From: Modestobacter marinus
GTDB taxonomy: Bacteria > Actinomycetota > Actinomycetes > Mycobacteriales > Geodermatophilaceae
Direction of reading: 5' to 3'
Assembly (NCBI RefSeq): GCF_011758655.1
Contig: NZ_JAAMPA010000001.1
Coordinates: forward strand, 620,001 to 684,000
DNA: 64,000 nucleotides
Part shown: positions 32,279-41,737 of the stretch, one piece after another
Layout: the number at the start of each line of letters is the position of its first letter
Position numbering within the stretch: position 1 is the stretch's first letter
Position numbers and translations under genes: made by a program
The notes under the pieces: generated by a model
Databases searched by the model: none
What the model was told of the DNA's origin: nothing
What the model saw: the letters and a program-made list of their open reading frames with translations, nothing else

Positions 32279-33472
32279 ATGTCCTCACCCGGTACCTCCC
32301 TCTCCGCTCCGCGCGAGCGCGCCGACGCCTGCCCCGGTGCGCTGCAGACCCACGCCGCCGCCGACGGCGGGCTGGCCCGGGTGCGGGTGCCGGGTGGGGC
32401 GATCAGCGCGGGGCAGCTGCAGGCGCTGGCGTCGGCCGCCCGGGAGCTCGGGGACGGGCACCTGGAGCTGACCAGCCGGGGCAACCTCCAGCTGCGCGGC
32501 CTGCCGGCCGGCGCCGAGGCCGAGCTGGGCGACCGGCTGGCCGCCGTCGGGCTGCTGCCCAGCGCCACGCACGAGCGGGTGCGCAACGTGCTGGCCAGCA
32601 CGCTGTCCGGGCGCACGGAGGGCGGGCACGTCGACGTCCGGCCGTGGGTCCTCGCCTTCGACGCCGGCCTGCGCGCCGACCCGGCGCTGGCCGACCTGCC
32701 CGGCCGCTTCCTGCTCACCCTGGACGACGGCCGGGGCGACGTCGCCGGTCTCGGTGGGGACGTCGGCCTGCTGGCCCTCTCCCCCGACTCGGTTGCCCTG
32801 CTCCTCGGCGGCGTCGACTCCGGCCTGCGCTGCTCCCCGGACGACGCGGTCGCGCTGGCGCTGGACGCCGCCGGCGCCTTCCTCGACGAACGCACCGCCC
32901 AGAGCTCGACCGCCTGGCGCCTGACCGAGCTGACCGACGGCCCCACCCACGTCGCCACCCGCTTGGACCACCACAATGGCCATTTCGGTGGTCAGGTGGA
33001 GGTGCCGGGGGCGCCGGTCGTGGGGCCGGTCGGGGCGGCGATGCAGCTCGACGGGCGGACGGCGCTGATCGGCGTCGTCCCGCTGGGGCGGGTCTCCGCC
33101 GACCAGGCCGACCTGCTCGCCCGGCTGGGCGCGGAGGTGCAGCTGACCCCCTGGCGCAGCGTGGTCGTGCCCGACCTCGCCGAGGACGCCGTGGACGACG
33201 CCGCCGTCGACCTGTACCGCACCGGCATCGTCTTCGACGAGGCGAGCCCCTGGCTGCAGGTAACCACCTGCGCGGGGCGCCCGGGCTGCGCCAAGTCGCT
33301 GGCCGACGTCCGCGCCGACGCGGTGGCCGCCGTCGCGTCCCGGGCGCTGCCCGCCGGTGGCGACCGACAGCACTGGGCCGGTTGCGAGCGCCGCTGCGGC
33401 CGACCACAGGGCGGGGTCGTCGACGTCGTCGCGACGCCGGCCGGCTACGACCTCCGGATCGAGAAGGACTGA
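32279..33472 (+). CDS. cobG: Precorrin-3B synthase CobG
   Basis: Oxygen-dependent Fe-S monooxygenase of the aerobic corrin pathway that makes the gamma-lactone precorrin-3B. 397 residues, built like sulfite/nitrite reductases with two half-domains. The first has [14 protein letters not shown]; the second ends with [12 protein letters not shown] and [14 protein letters not shown], the C-x5-C...C-x3-C 4Fe-4S cluster. ATG at 32279 is the first in frame after the previous gene. Between the halves (residues 229-238) the product includes DHHNGHFGG, encoded by a palindromic repeat found elsewhere in the window. Its stop overlaps the cobH ATG. Confidence 0.93.
   Translation: MSSPGTSLSAPRERADACPGALQTHAAADGGLARVRVPGGAISAGQLQALASAARELGDGHLELTSRGNLQLRGLPAGAEAELGDRLAAVGLLPSATHERVRNVLASTLSGRTEGGHVDVRPWVLAFDAGLRADPALADLPGRFLLTLDDGRGDVAGLGGDVGLLALSPDSVALLLGGVDSGLRCSPDDAVALALDAAGAFLDERTAQSSTAWRLTELTDGPTHVATRLDHHNGHFGGQVEVPGAPVVGPVGAAMQLDGRTALIGVVPLGRVSADQADLLARLGAEVQLTPWRSVVVPDLAEDAVDDAAVDLYRTGIVFDEASPWLQVTTCAGRPGCAKSLADVRADAVAAVASRALPAGGDRQHWAGCERRCGRPQGGVVDVVATPAGYDLRIEKD
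32966..32993. repeat. ATGGCCAT palindrome, copy 1 (inside cobG)
   Basis: 28-base inverted repeat with GACCACCA at the left end, TGGTGGTC-type right end and core AATGGCCATTT; two base pairs are mismatched. It is translated in frame as part of the segment DHHNGHFGG in cobG. Confidence 0.85.
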
Positions 33473-34092
33473 TGTACGACTACGAGCACGACGGCGCCGA
33501 GATCTACCGGCAGTCCTTCGCCACGATCCGCGCCGAGGCCGACCTGTCCGGCCTGCCCGAGGACGTCGGCCGGGTCGCCGTCCGGATGATCCACGCCTGC
33601 GGGCAGGTCGACCTGGTGTCCGACGTGGCCTTCTCCCCCGACGTCGTCCGGGCCGGCCGCAAGGCGCTGGAGTCCGGCGCCCCGGTGCTGTGCGACGCCC
33701 AGATGGTCGCCTCCGGGGTGACCCGCAAGCGGCTGCCGGCGTTCAACGAGGTGGTCTGCACCCTCAACGACCCGCGCACCCCCGACCTGGCCCGGGAGAT
33801 GGGCACCACCCGCACCGCGGCGGCGATGCACCTGTGGGGCGACCGGCTCGACGGCGCCGTCGTCGCGATCGGCAACGCCCCGACCGCGCTGTTCCACCTG
33901 CTGGAGATGGTCGCTGCCGGCGCGCCCCGCCCCGCCGCGGTGATCGGCATCCCGGTGGGGTTCATCGGCGCGGTCGAGTCCAAGGAGGCGCTGGCCGCCA
34001 CCGACCTGGAGTTCCTCGTCGTCCGCGGCCGCCGGGGCGGCAGCGCCATCACCGCCGCTGCGGTCAACGCGATCGCGAGCACCGCCGAATGA
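33472..34092 (+). CDS. cobH: Precorrin-8X methylmutase CobH
   Basis: Moves the methyl group from C-11 to C-12, forming hydrogenobyrinate. 206 residues, the usual size. The catalytic His is in [13 protein letters not shown] (about residue 42), followed by [13 protein letters not shown] and RTAAAMHLW; the C-terminal block is [20 protein letters not shown] at 33472 overlaps the cobG stop (TGATG). A palindromic repeat begins directly after its stop. Confidence 0.95.
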   Translation: MYDYEHDGAEIYRQSFATIRAEADLSGLPEDVGRVAVRMIHACGQVDLVSDVAFSPDVVRAGRKALESGAPVLCDAQMVASGVTRKRLPAFNEVVCTLNDPRTPDLAREMGTTRTAAAMHLWGDRLDGAVVAIGNAPTALFHLLEMVAAGAPRPAAVIGIPVGFIGAVESKEALAATDLEFLVVRGRRGGSAITAAAVNAIASTAE

Positions 34093-34116
34093 CCACCAGA
34101 ATGGCCATTTTGGTGG
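34093..34116. repeat. ATGGCCAT palindrome, copy 2 (after cobH)
   Basis: 24-base inverted repeat CCACCAGAATGGCCATTT plus TGGTGG, one mismatched pair. It starts one base after the cobH stop codon and ends 13 bases before the cobIJ start, so it could act as an intra-operon hairpin. Confidence 0.85.
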
Positions 34117-34129
34117 ACGGGGGGCTCAG

Positions 34130-35626
34130 GTGAGCGGGCGGCTGTACGGGGTCGGGCTGGGGCCCGGCGACCCGGAGCTGGTGACGGTCAAGGCGGCCCG
34201 GCTGATCGGCGCCGCGGACGTCGTGGCCTTCCACGCCGCCCAGCACGGCCGCTCGGTCGCCCGCGGGCTGGCTGCGCCCTACCTGCGCGCGGACCAGGTC
34301 GAGGAGCTGCTGGTCTACCCGGTGACCACCGAGACCACCGACCACCCCGGCGGCTACCAGGGCGCCATCGACGAGTTCTACGAGGCCGCCGCCGCCCGGC
34401 TGGCCGCGCACCTGGACGCCGGCCGTGACGTCGTCGTGCTCGCCGAGGGCGACCCGTTCTTCTACGGCTCCTACATGCACATGCACAAGCGGCTCGCCCA
34501 CCGGTACCCGACCGAGGTGGTGCCCGGCGTGACGAGCGTCAGCGGCGCCGCCGCGGTGCTCGGCCGGCCGCTGGTCGAGCGGGACGAGGTGCTCACCGTG
34601 CTGCCCGGCACGCTGCCGGCCGACGAGCTCGCCGAGTGGCTGGCGACCACCGACTCCGCCGCGGTGATGAAGCTGGGCCGCACGTTCGCCAACGTGCGCG
34701 AGGCGTTCGACGCCGCCGGCGTGCTCGACCGGGCCTGGTACGTGGAGCGCGCGACCACCGACCGGCAGCGGGTGGCCCCGCTGGCCGACGTCGACCCGGA
34801 GACGGTGCCGTACTTCTCGCTGGCCCTGCTGCCCAGCCGGCTCACCGGCCCGGGCAACGACCCCGAGCGCACCGGGGACACCCGGCCGCACGCCGGCGAG
34901 GTCGTCGTCGTCGGGCTGGGCCCGGGCAAGCGCGCCTGGACGACGCCGGAGACCGCCGAGGCGCTGGACCGCGCCGACGACCTGATCGGCTACGGCCCCT
35001 ACCTGGACCGGGTGCCGGCCAACCCACGGCAGACCCGCTACCCCAGCGACAACCGGGTCGAGGCCGAGCGGGCCGCGCACGCCCTGGAGCTCGCCCGGTC
35101 CGGACGCCGGGTGGCGGTGGTCTCCAGCGGCGACCCCGGGGTCTTCGCGATGGCCGCCGCGGTGCTCGAGGTGGCGGCGGAGAGCTTCCCGGACGTCGAG
35201 GTGCGGGTGCTGCCCGGGCTCACCGCGGCCCAGGCGGTGGCGTCGAAGGTGGGCGCCCCGCTCGGGCACGACTTCGCGGTGATCTCGCTGTCCGACGTCC
35301 TCAAGCCCTGGGACGTCGTGCTGGACCGGCTGCGCGCCGTGGCCACCGCGGACCTGGTGATCGCCCTCTACAACCCGCGGTCGCGGGCCCGGCCGCACCA
35401 GCTGGGCGAGGCGACGAAGGTGCTGCTGGACGTGAAGCCGCCGGAGACCGTCGTCGTGGTCGGCCGGGACGTCGGCGGGCCCGAGGAGACGCTCACCGTC
35501 ACCACCCTCGGCGAGTTCGACCCGGAGACGGTCGACATGCGCTGCCTGGTGATGATCGGCTCGACCCAGACCCGGGTGACGCCGTCCGGCCAGGTCTTCA
35601 CCTCCCGCCGCTACCCCGGCCGCTGA
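34130..35626 (+). CDS. cobIJ: CobIJ: precorrin-2 C20- / precorrin-3B C17-methyltransferase
   Basis: Natural fusion of two SAM-dependent methyltransferases, 498 residues. Residues 1-240 are CobI (LYGVGLGPGDPELVTVKAARLI, then VVLAEGDPFFYGSYMHMHKR); 250-498 are CobJ (VVVVGLGPGKRAWTTPETAEAL, VVSSGDPGVFAMA, NPRSRARPHQL). The two halves frame CobG in the aerobic order C20, ring contraction, C17. Fusions of this kind are common in actinobacteria. GTG at 34130 is the start that fits the first beta strand. Confidence 0.94.
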   Translation: MSGRLYGVGLGPGDPELVTVKAARLIGAADVVAFHAAQHGRSVARGLAAPYLRADQVEELLVYPVTTETTDHPGGYQGAIDEFYEAAAARLAAHLDAGRDVVVLAEGDPFFYGSYMHMHKRLAHRYPTEVVPGVTSVSGAAAVLGRPLVERDEVLTVLPGTLPADELAEWLATTDSAAVMKLGRTFANVREAFDAAGVLDRAWYVERATTDRQRVAPLADVDPETVPYFSLALLPSRLTGPGNDPERTGDTRPHAGEVVVVGLGPGKRAWTTPETAEALDRADDLIGYGPYLDRVPANPRQTRYPSDNRVEAERAAHALELARSGRRVAVVSSGDPGVFAMAAAVLEVAAESFPDVEVRVLPGLTAAQAVASKVGAPLGHDFAVISLSDVLKPWDVVLDRLRAVATADLVIALYNPRSRARPHQLGEATKVLLDVKPPETVVVVGRDVGGPEETLTVTTLGEFDPETVDMRCLVMIGSTQTRVTPSGQVFTSRRYPGR

Positions 35627-35709
35627 CTCCTCCTCCCCAGCGCGGGACGGGCCTCCGGACGGGGCCGTCGGCGGGAACACGACCGGGTCGTCGGCGCTTG
35701 CATCGGTTC

Positions 35710-36942
35710 GTGCCCCGTCGTGAGCTCAGCCGCCCCGCCGCCTTCTGGTCGGTGGCGGTGCTGCTGACCCTGATGCTCGCCGCCTCCGGGGTGCCGTCCC
35801 CGCTGTACCGCGTGTACGCGGAGGAGTTCGGGTTCGGGTCGGGGCTGATCACCGTCGTCTTCGGCGTCTACGCCTTCGCGCTGCTGCTGTCGCTGCTGGT
35901 GGTCGGGGCGCTGTCGGACCACGTGGGGCGGCGCCCGGTGCTCGCCGCCGCGCTGCTGCTCGAGGCCGTGTCGATGGTGCTGTTCCTGGCCGCTGACGGG
36001 GTCGGGTGGCTGCTGCTGGCCCGGATCGTCCAGGGGCTGGCCACCGGGGCGCTGACCGGCGCGTTCGGGGCGGCGCTGCTGGACCTGCAGCGGACGGACC
36101 GGCCGCTGGGTGCCCTGGTCAACTCCGCGTCCCCAGCGGTGGGGCTCTCGGTCGGTGCGGTGAGCGCCGGGCTGGCGGTCGAGTTCCTGCCCGCGCCGAC
36201 CAGCTGGGTCTTCGGCGCGCTCACCGTGCTGTGCGTGGCCGCCGCTGCCGGGGTGTGGGTGTTCCTGCCGGAGTCCTCCCCCCGCCTGCCCGGTGCGGCG
36301 CGGTCGCTGCGGCCCAGCGTGCAGGTGCCCGCCTCGCAGCGGCGCGCGTTCGTCGTCGTCCTGCCCTGCCTGGTCGCCACCTGGGCGCTGGGCGGGCTCT
36401 ACGCCTCGCTGGGCCCGTCGCTGGTGGCCGGCGTCTTCGACGTGCAGGACCACGTCGTCGGCAGCCTGGTCATCCTCGCGCTCAACGGCACCGGCCTGGT
36501 CGGCTCGCTCTCCATGCGCACCGTCGCGCCGGCCCGGTCGATGGTCGTCGGCGCCCTGGTCTTCGCCGTCGGGGTGGCCGGCACCGTGGCCGCGCTGGTC
36601 ACCGGCTCGCTCGCGCTGTTCTTCGTCGCCGCGGTCGTCTCCGGCTTCGGCTTCGGCACCGCCTTCCTGGGTGCGATGGCCACGGTCACCCAGGGCGTGG
36701 CCCCCGGTCAGCGGGCGGCCCTGCTGTCGGCGGTCTTCACCGCCAGCTACCTCGCCTTCAGCGTGCCGGCGATCGCCGCCGGGGTGGCGGCCGGGCACAT
36801 CGGCCTGGAGCGGACGGCGCAGGTCTACGGCGTGACCGTGATCGTGCTGGCCCTGCTCGCGGTCGTCGGTCTCCGCCTGCACGCCCGCCGCCCGGCCCCC
36901 GACCCGGTTCCCGCTCCCCCCGTCCGAGCTGCCGCGGGCTGA
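35710..36942 (+). CDS. MFS transporter
   Basis: 410 residues with about 12 hydrophobic helices. The MFS loop between helices 2 and 3 is GALSDHVGRRPVLAAAL and helix 5 carries a PAVGLSVGAVSAGLA segment, similar to drug/solute exporters. GTG at 35710 begins the natural N-terminus (VPRRELSRPAAFWS); a TTG 12 bases upstream is possible. It follows cobIJ by 83 bases but has its own leader, so membership in the cobalamin operon is uncertain. Substrate unknown. Confidence 0.82.
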   Translation: MPRRELSRPAAFWSVAVLLTLMLAASGVPSPLYRVYAEEFGFGSGLITVVFGVYAFALLLSLLVVGALSDHVGRRPVLAAALLLEAVSMVLFLAADGVGWLLLARIVQGLATGALTGAFGAALLDLQRTDRPLGALVNSASPAVGLSVGAVSAGLAVEFLPAPTSWVFGALTVLCVAAAAGVWVFLPESSPRLPGAARSLRPSVQVPASQRRAFVVVLPCLVATWALGGLYASLGPSLVAGVFDVQDHVVGSLVILALNGTGLVGSLSMRTVAPARSMVVGALVFAVGVAGTVAALVTGSLALFFVAAVVSGFGFGTAFLGAMATVTQGVAPGQRAALLSAVFTASYLAFSVPAIAAGVAAGHIGLERTAQVYGVTVIVLALLAVVGLRLHARRPAPDPVPAPPVRAAAG

Positions 36943-36968
36943 CCCGCCGGCGGCCGGGATCGGGGCGC

Positions 36969-38561
36969 TCAGCTGCCGGCGCGGGTCACCGCGGCGCAGA
37001 ACCGGTCGTGGTCCTCGCGCGCCTCGGTGAGCGGCTCGACCACCTCGGCGTCGGCCACCTCGCCCACCCGGTCCAGCAGCCGCCGCCGCGCCTGTCTGGC
37101 CCGTCTCCGGGCGCCGGCGTGCACCAGCGGCCGGGCCAGCAGCGCCAGCAGCAACCCGGCGAGCAGCCCGCCGGCCAGCAGCAGCGTCGGCAGCGGGATG
37201 CCCTCCACCCGGGGCAGCGGGACGACGTCGTCCAGCTGGAGCAGCCCCAGCGCGACCAGGCCGAGCAGCCACAGGGCCCCGGCCAGCGCGATCAGCACGA
37301 GCAGCCACTGCAGCCCGCCGACGGCGCGCTGCCACAGCGGCGTCCGGTCCGGGCCGAGGTCGGTTCCGGTGACGGCGCGGTCGAGCCGATCGGCCAGCCG
37401 CTCCTCGGAGAACTCGGCGGTGCGCCGCAGCTCGTCCCGCCAGGCCTGCGGCAGCCCCTGCCCGGCGGAGTCGCGCGCCCGGCGCAGCGCCGCCCCGAGC
37501 GCCGCCTGCTGCACCGCCCCGGCCTGGGGCAGCGAGCTGCGGGCTGCCTCGTTGCCCAGGTGCAGCCGGCCCAGCGGGTCGGCCCGGAGCTTGCCGGTCC
37601 AGCGCAGCACCGGCCACCCGGTGTGCGCGGTGCCGCGGCGGCGGGCCGAGCGCTCCACCGCGGTGACCACGGCGGGCACCCCGGCGGCGTCGGCGAGCGC
37701 ATCGGTCAGCCCGGTCCACTCCCCCGGGTCGCGGCTGCGGTCCGGCCCGGCGTCGGGGGCGCAGTGCTCGGCGAGCGCCCCGGCGGCGGCCCGCGCATCG
37801 GCGGCCAGCCGATCGGTGGCTGCCCGCCGGGCGGCGACCCGGCGGGCCAGCTCGGTGCGCAGCTCCGGCAGCCCGGCGCCGGAGCGGGCGGCCGTCGGCA
37901 GGACTGGGGTGGCCTGCAGGCCCTCCCGGTCCAGCAGCCCGCGCAGGTCGGCCACGCAGGCGGCGGCGGCCGGCTCGTCCAGCCGGTCGACCTGGTTGAG
38001 GACGACGACCAGCACCCCCGCGTGCCCGGCCAGCGGCGCCAGGTACTGCGAGTGCACCGCCGCGTCGGCGTACTTCTGCGGGTCGAGCACCCACACCAGC
38101 ACGTCGACCAGCTCCACCAGCCGGTCGACCTCCAGCCGGTTCTCCAGCCGGACGCTGTCGTGGTCGGGCAGGTCGAGCAGCACCAGCCCGTCCAGGGCCG
38201 GGTCACCGGACTCGACCCGGTGCCGGCGGGGCACCTGCAGCCAGTCGAGCAGCCGGTCGGCGCCGTCGGGACCCCACACGCTGGCGTGCGCGACGCCGGT
38301 GGTCGGCCGGCGGACGCCGGGGGTGCTCACCTCGCTGCCGGACAGCGCGTTGAACAGGGTGGACTTCCCGCTGCCGGTGGCCCCGGCCAGCGCGACGACC
38401 GTGGCGTCGCCCAGCGCCTCGCGGGCACCGGCCTTGGCCAGCAGGGCGCGGGCGCCGGCGACCTCCGGCACCTCCAGCCGCCCCTCGGCGACCTCCACCG
38501 CCTCGCGCAGGGCGGCCAGCCGGTCGGTCAGGGACAGCTCACTGCGCCGACCGAGCCTCAC
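36969..38561 (-). CDS. Dynamin-like GTPase with C-terminal membrane helices
   Basis: 530 residues. The G domain has G1 AGATGSGKSTLFNAL at about 58-72, a Thr switch TTGVAHAS, G3 DLPDHDS and G4 NQVD. Two hydrophobic helices at about 440-465 and 475-495 (LLVLIALAGALWLLG, LPTLLLAGGLLAGLLLALL) anchor it in the membrane. It is the second gene of a pair: GTG at 38561 overlaps the stop of the other GTPase. Paired bacterial dynamins act in membrane remodelling or division; that role is inferred from arrangement. Confidence 0.82.
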   Translation of the reverse strand: MRLGRRSELSLTDRLAALREAVEVAEGRLEVPEVAGARALLAKAGAREALGDATVVALAGATGSGKSTLFNALSGSEVSTPGVRRPTTGVAHASVWGPDGADRLLDWLQVPRRHRVESGDPALDGLVLLDLPDHDSVRLENRLEVDRLVELVDVLVWVLDPQKYADAAVHSQYLAPLAGHAGVLVVVLNQVDRLDEPAAAACVADLRGLLDREGLQATPVLPTAARSGAGLPELRTELARRVAARRAATDRLAADARAAAGALAEHCAPDAGPDRSRDPGEWTGLTDALADAAGVPAVVTAVERSARRRGTAHTGWPVLRWTGKLRADPLGRLHLGNEAARSSLPQAGAVQQAALGAALRRARDSAGQGLPQAWRDELRRTAEFSEERLADRLDRAVTGTDLGPDRTPLWQRAVGGLQWLLVLIALAGALWLLGLVALGLLQLDDVVPLPRVEGIPLPTLLLAGGLLAGLLLALLARPLVHAGARRRARQARRRLLDRVGEVADAEVVEPLTEAREDHDRFCAAVTRAGS

Positions 38562-40258
38562 GCGCCGACCTCGCGGACCGCAGCCAGCTCCTGGGCCGCC
38601 GACCGCAGCTCGACGTCGGCGCCCGGCGCCGGGGCGACGTCGGCGAGGAGTGCGTCGAAACGGTGCTGCTCGGCGCGCAGCAGCCGGTCGGCGCGGGCGT
38701 CCAGGTCGGCGCGGGCGCGGGCGGCGAGCTGGCGCACCGCCGCGTCGCCGAAGACCGCCTCCAGCACCCGCTGGCCGACCGCGGTGGTGCCGCCGGCGAC
38801 GGCCAGCTCGGCGCCGGAGAGCCCGGCGGTCGAGGCGAAGACGGCGACCATGACCACCGCCCCCGCGCCGTTGACGCCCCAGGACAGCAGCCGGGCCCGT
38901 GACCGCTTGCCCGCCCCCTCGCTGCGCACCAGCTCCAGCACCGTGCCCTGCCAGTCGCGCACCTCGTCGGCGGAGGCGCCGGCGAACGACGGCGAGACCC
39001 CGTCCAGCTCGGTCTCCCTCCCGTCGAGCAGGTCGATCCCGCCCGGCAGCGTCCGCCAGCTGGTGACCGTCTTCTCCGCGGCCCGGTCGGCCTCGGCCCG
39101 CAGCAGCAGCTCGACGCCGGACTCCAGGGCGCCGGCCAGGTCGTCGGCGGGGTTGCTGCGGCCGGTGAACGCGGCGGTGACCCGGTCGCGCAGCCGGCCC
39201 ACGTGCCCCTGGAGGCTGCGCATCCACTCGCCGGTGCCGACGAACTCCTGCCAGCGGGCGAGCACCTCCCCGCGCAGCAGGCTGCCGTTGCCGACGCCCT
39301 CGTCGATCGCCGCCCGCGCCCGGGCGTAGGAGGCGTCGGCGGCGGCCTGCAGCGCCTCGGCGGCGACCGCCTGCTCGGCGACACCGGTCACCACGACGTC
39401 GACCCGGTCGTGCAGGCTCTCCAGCGCCCCGGCCAGGGTCTGCCGGATGACCGCGGCCCGCTGCTCGGCGTCGGCGGCGAGCGCGTGCAGCCACTCGCGC
39501 AGCGGGGCGACCTGGTCCTCGGGCAGGAACCCGTCGGCCAGCGGGCGCTCCTCGACCACGAACAGCCGGGCGGTCTCCAGCCGGGCCCGGCGCAGCATCC
39601 CGGCCAGGTCGTCGGCGACCTCGACCACCGCCTCGGGCGGCACCCGGTCCAGCACGATCGCCAGCGCCGTCCCCCGCTCCTGGGCCGTGCGCAGCAGGTC
39701 CCAGGGGACGGCGTCGGCGTAGCGGGCGGCCGTGGTGACGAACACCCAGAGGTCGGCAGCGGCGAGCAGCTGACCGGCCAGGTCGCGGTTGGCCTCGACC
39801 ACCGAGTCGACGTCCGGGGCGTCGACGAGGGCGAGCCCGGCCGGCAGCGCCTCGGACACCACCAGCTGCAGCCCGCCGGGGCCGGCCTCCCCGCCGGTGG
39901 TGCGGGTCAGCCCGGGCAGCACCCGGTCGCCGGCGAACGCGGCCCGGTCGGCGGGGGCGCAGACCAGCACCGGGGCGCGGGTCGTCGGGCGGAGCACGCC
40001 CGGGGTGGTGACCCGGGCGCCCAGCAGGCTGTTGACCAGGGTGGACTTGCCGGCGCCGGTCGAGCCGCCGACCACGGTGAGCAGCGGTGCGTCCAGGTCG
40101 CGCAGCCGGGGCAGCAGGTAGTCGTCGACCTGGTCGACGACCGAGCGGGCGGTGCGGGCGGCGGCGTCCCGGCCGGGGACGGCGAGCCCCAGGGGCGCCG
40201 CGGCGACCCGGTCGCGGAGCAGCTGCAGCGCTTCGGGGAGTGTGGCTCGGCTCGTCAC
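38558..40258 (-). CDS. Dynamin-like GTPase, first of pair
   Basis: 566 residues. G1 GGSTGAGKSTLVNSLLG at about 58-74, then TTRAPVLVC, G3 region DAPDVDS. The G4 position reads IVLDRVPP, lacking the usual N/TKxD, so nucleotide specificity may be weak or provided differently. Long helical regions follow and one hydrophobic patch (WGVNGAGAVVMVAVFAS) lies near residue 450. GTG at 40258 (VTSRATLPEALQ) fits the domain start. Its stop overlaps the second GTPase, as in other actinobacterial pairs. Confidence 0.8.
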   Translation of the reverse strand: MTSRATLPEALQLLRDRVAAAPLGLAVPGRDAAARTARSVVDQVDDYLLPRLRDLDAPLLTVVGGSTGAGKSTLVNSLLGARVTTPGVLRPTTRAPVLVCAPADRAAFAGDRVLPGLTRTTGGEAGPGGLQLVVSEALPAGLALVDAPDVDSVVEANRDLAGQLLAAADLWVFVTTAARYADAVPWDLLRTAQERGTALAIVLDRVPPEAVVEVADDLAGMLRRARLETARLFVVEERPLADGFLPEDQVAPLREWLHALAADAEQRAAVIRQTLAGALESLHDRVDVVVTGVAEQAVAAEALQAAADASYARARAAIDEGVGNGSLLRGEVLARWQEFVGTGEWMRSLQGHVGRLRDRVTAAFTGRSNPADDLAGALESGVELLLRAEADRAAEKTVTSWRTLPGGIDLLDGRETELDGVSPSFAGASADEVRDWQGTVLELVRSEGAGKRSRARLLSWGVNGAGAVVMVAVFASTAGLSGAELAVAGGTTAVGQRVLEAVFGDAAVRQLAARARADLDARADRLLRAEQHRFDALLADVAPAPGADVELRSAAQELAAVREVGA

Positions 40259-40433
40259 CGCCAGTAGGTAGCCCGGGAACGGGCCGGTTACCCGTGCAGC
40301 CACCTTCCAGCTGCCCTGCGCCCCTGCCGGGTCTGCCACACCAGGACGGCGAGAACGACCGGTCCTGTCGGCACCGCCGGTTGCGGAACGGCGCGGGGAA
40401 ACAGATCGACGCCCGGGTGCCTTGCACCCCGGC

Positions 40434-41102
40434 ATGACGACGATCGCGATCATCGGTGCCGGCCGCGGGCTCGGCGCCGCCGTGGCCCGCAGGTTCGGCG
40501 CAGAGGGCTTCGCCGTGGCGCTGCTCTCCCGCTCCCAGTCCAAGCTCGATGCACTCGCCGAGGAGCTGGCCGCCGACGGCGTGCAGGCGCGCGGGTTCGC
40601 CGCCGACGTCCGGGACCCGGCGTCCCTGGCCGCGGCCCTGGAGCGGGCGACGGAGACCCTCGGCCCGATCGAGGTGCTGCAGTACAGCCCGCTGCCGCAG
40701 AAGGACTTCATGCGCCCCGTGCTCGAGACGACGCCCGCCGACCTGGTCGGCCCGGTGGAGTTCTCGATCTACGGTCCGGTGGCGGCCGTGCACCAGGTGC
40801 TGCCCGGCATGCGCTTCCTGGGCGAGAACCGGGGCACCATCCTGTTCGTCAACGGCGGCTCGGCGGTCACCCCCGGCCGCAACGTCACCGGGACGTCGGT
40901 GGCCTTCGCCGGCCAGGCCGCCTACGCCCAGCTGCTGCACGAGGTGCTCGGCGAAGAGGGCATCCAGGTCTCGCAGTTGATCATCCCCGGCAAGATCGAG
41001 CCCGGCAGCCCGGACAAGGACCCGGCCGTGCTGGCCGACCTGCTCTGGGACCTGCACACCCGGCGCGACCGGTTCCGCCACCAGGTCGCCGGCAGCGACT
41101 GA
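40434..41102 (+). CDS. SDR-family protein without the YxxxK lysine
   Basis: 222 residues with a Rossmann fold: IAIIGAGRGLGAAVARRFGAEG at the start (TGxxxGxG type) and FAADVRDP. At the usual catalytic position the sequence reads AAYAQLLHEVL: the Tyr is present but the Lys four residues later is Leu. The NNAG motif is replaced by VLQYSPLPQ. It may thus bind NAD(P) without classical dehydrogenase activity. ATG at 40434 is chosen (MTTIAIIG), 12 bases after an upstream start. Alone on its strand, followed by a strong terminator. Confidence 0.78.
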   Translation: MTTIAIIGAGRGLGAAVARRFGAEGFAVALLSRSQSKLDALAEELAADGVQARGFAADVRDPASLAAALERATETLGPIEVLQYSPLPQKDFMRPVLETTPADLVGPVEFSIYGPVAAVHQVLPGMRFLGENRGTILFVNGGSAVTPGRNVTGTSVAFAGQAAYAQLLHEVLGEEGIQVSQLIIPGKIEPGSPDKDPAVLADLLWDLHTRRDRFRHQVAGSD

Positions 41103-41109
41103 CCAGCCG

Positions 41110-41144
41110 GGGTCCGGTCGACCGCACAACGGTCGGCCGGACCC
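41110..41144. terminator. Hairpin between SDR and convergent gene
   Basis: GGGTCCGGTCGACCG (41110-41124) pairs with CGGTCGGCCGGACCC (41130-41144), one mismatch, five-base loop. It starts eight bases after the SDR stop and can end transcription from both directions. Confidence 0.75.
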
Positions 41145-41199
41145 AGCTGTCGGGTCCCGGCAGCTCGCCGGGCCGGCGCGTGGACCTCGCGCGTCGGCC

Positions 41200-41661
41200 T
41201 CAGTCCCGCAGCGGCCAGGGCACCACCGGGCCGAGCGGCTCCCCCGCGCCACCCTCGTGCTCGTGGCTGCCGGCGGCGTGGGCCAGGGCGGCCAGCAGGA
41301 GCACCAGCTCGTCGCGGTCCAGCCCGGCGGTCAGGTCGGACAGGTCGAGCGGCTGTCCCTCGGCGAGGCTCGCCGCCGCCCGCAGCAGCCGCAGCTGCCC
41401 GCCGCTGCCGCCGATCGCCCCGGTGCGGAGCGCGCCGTCCAGGTCGGCCCACTGGACCGCGGCCCACGGCCCGCCGTCGGTCGCGTCGGCGTCGAGCGCG
41501 ATGGCGACCAGGCCGGCGGCCTGCAGCCGGGGCAGCCAGTGGCCGGACTCGGCCAGCAGCAGCACCGCCGCCTCGGCCGCGTAGTCGCCGACCGCCGCGC
41601 GCACCAGCGCGCTCTCCAGGTCCAGCGGGTCGAGGTCGACCGCCTGCGGTTCGCCCAGCAC
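41200..41661 (-). CDS. Hypothetical protein
   Basis: 153 residues, acidic, helical and Leu/Ala-rich, without signal peptide or membrane segment (VDLDPLDLESALVRAAVGDY, LTAGLDRDELVLLLAALAHAAG, ending GPVVPWPLRD). No family is recognised. GTG at 41661 is chosen because upstream in-frame residues are Arg/Ser-rich and without structure. Codon third positions are strongly GC-rich, which supports coding. Confidence 0.6.
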   Translation of the reverse strand: MLGEPQAVDLDPLDLESALVRAAVGDYAAEAAVLLLAESGHWLPRLQAAGLVAIALDADATDGGPWAAVQWADLDGALRTGAIGGSGGQLRLLRAAASLAEGQPLDLSDLTAGLDRDELVLLLAALAHAAGSHEHEGGAGEPLGPVVPWPLRD

Positions 41662-41737
41662 TGCGCACCACCTCCGCCGTCCACTGTGCACCGTGGGTCC
41701 GACGGTCCGGGGCGACGGTGCTCCGGCCGACCGGATG

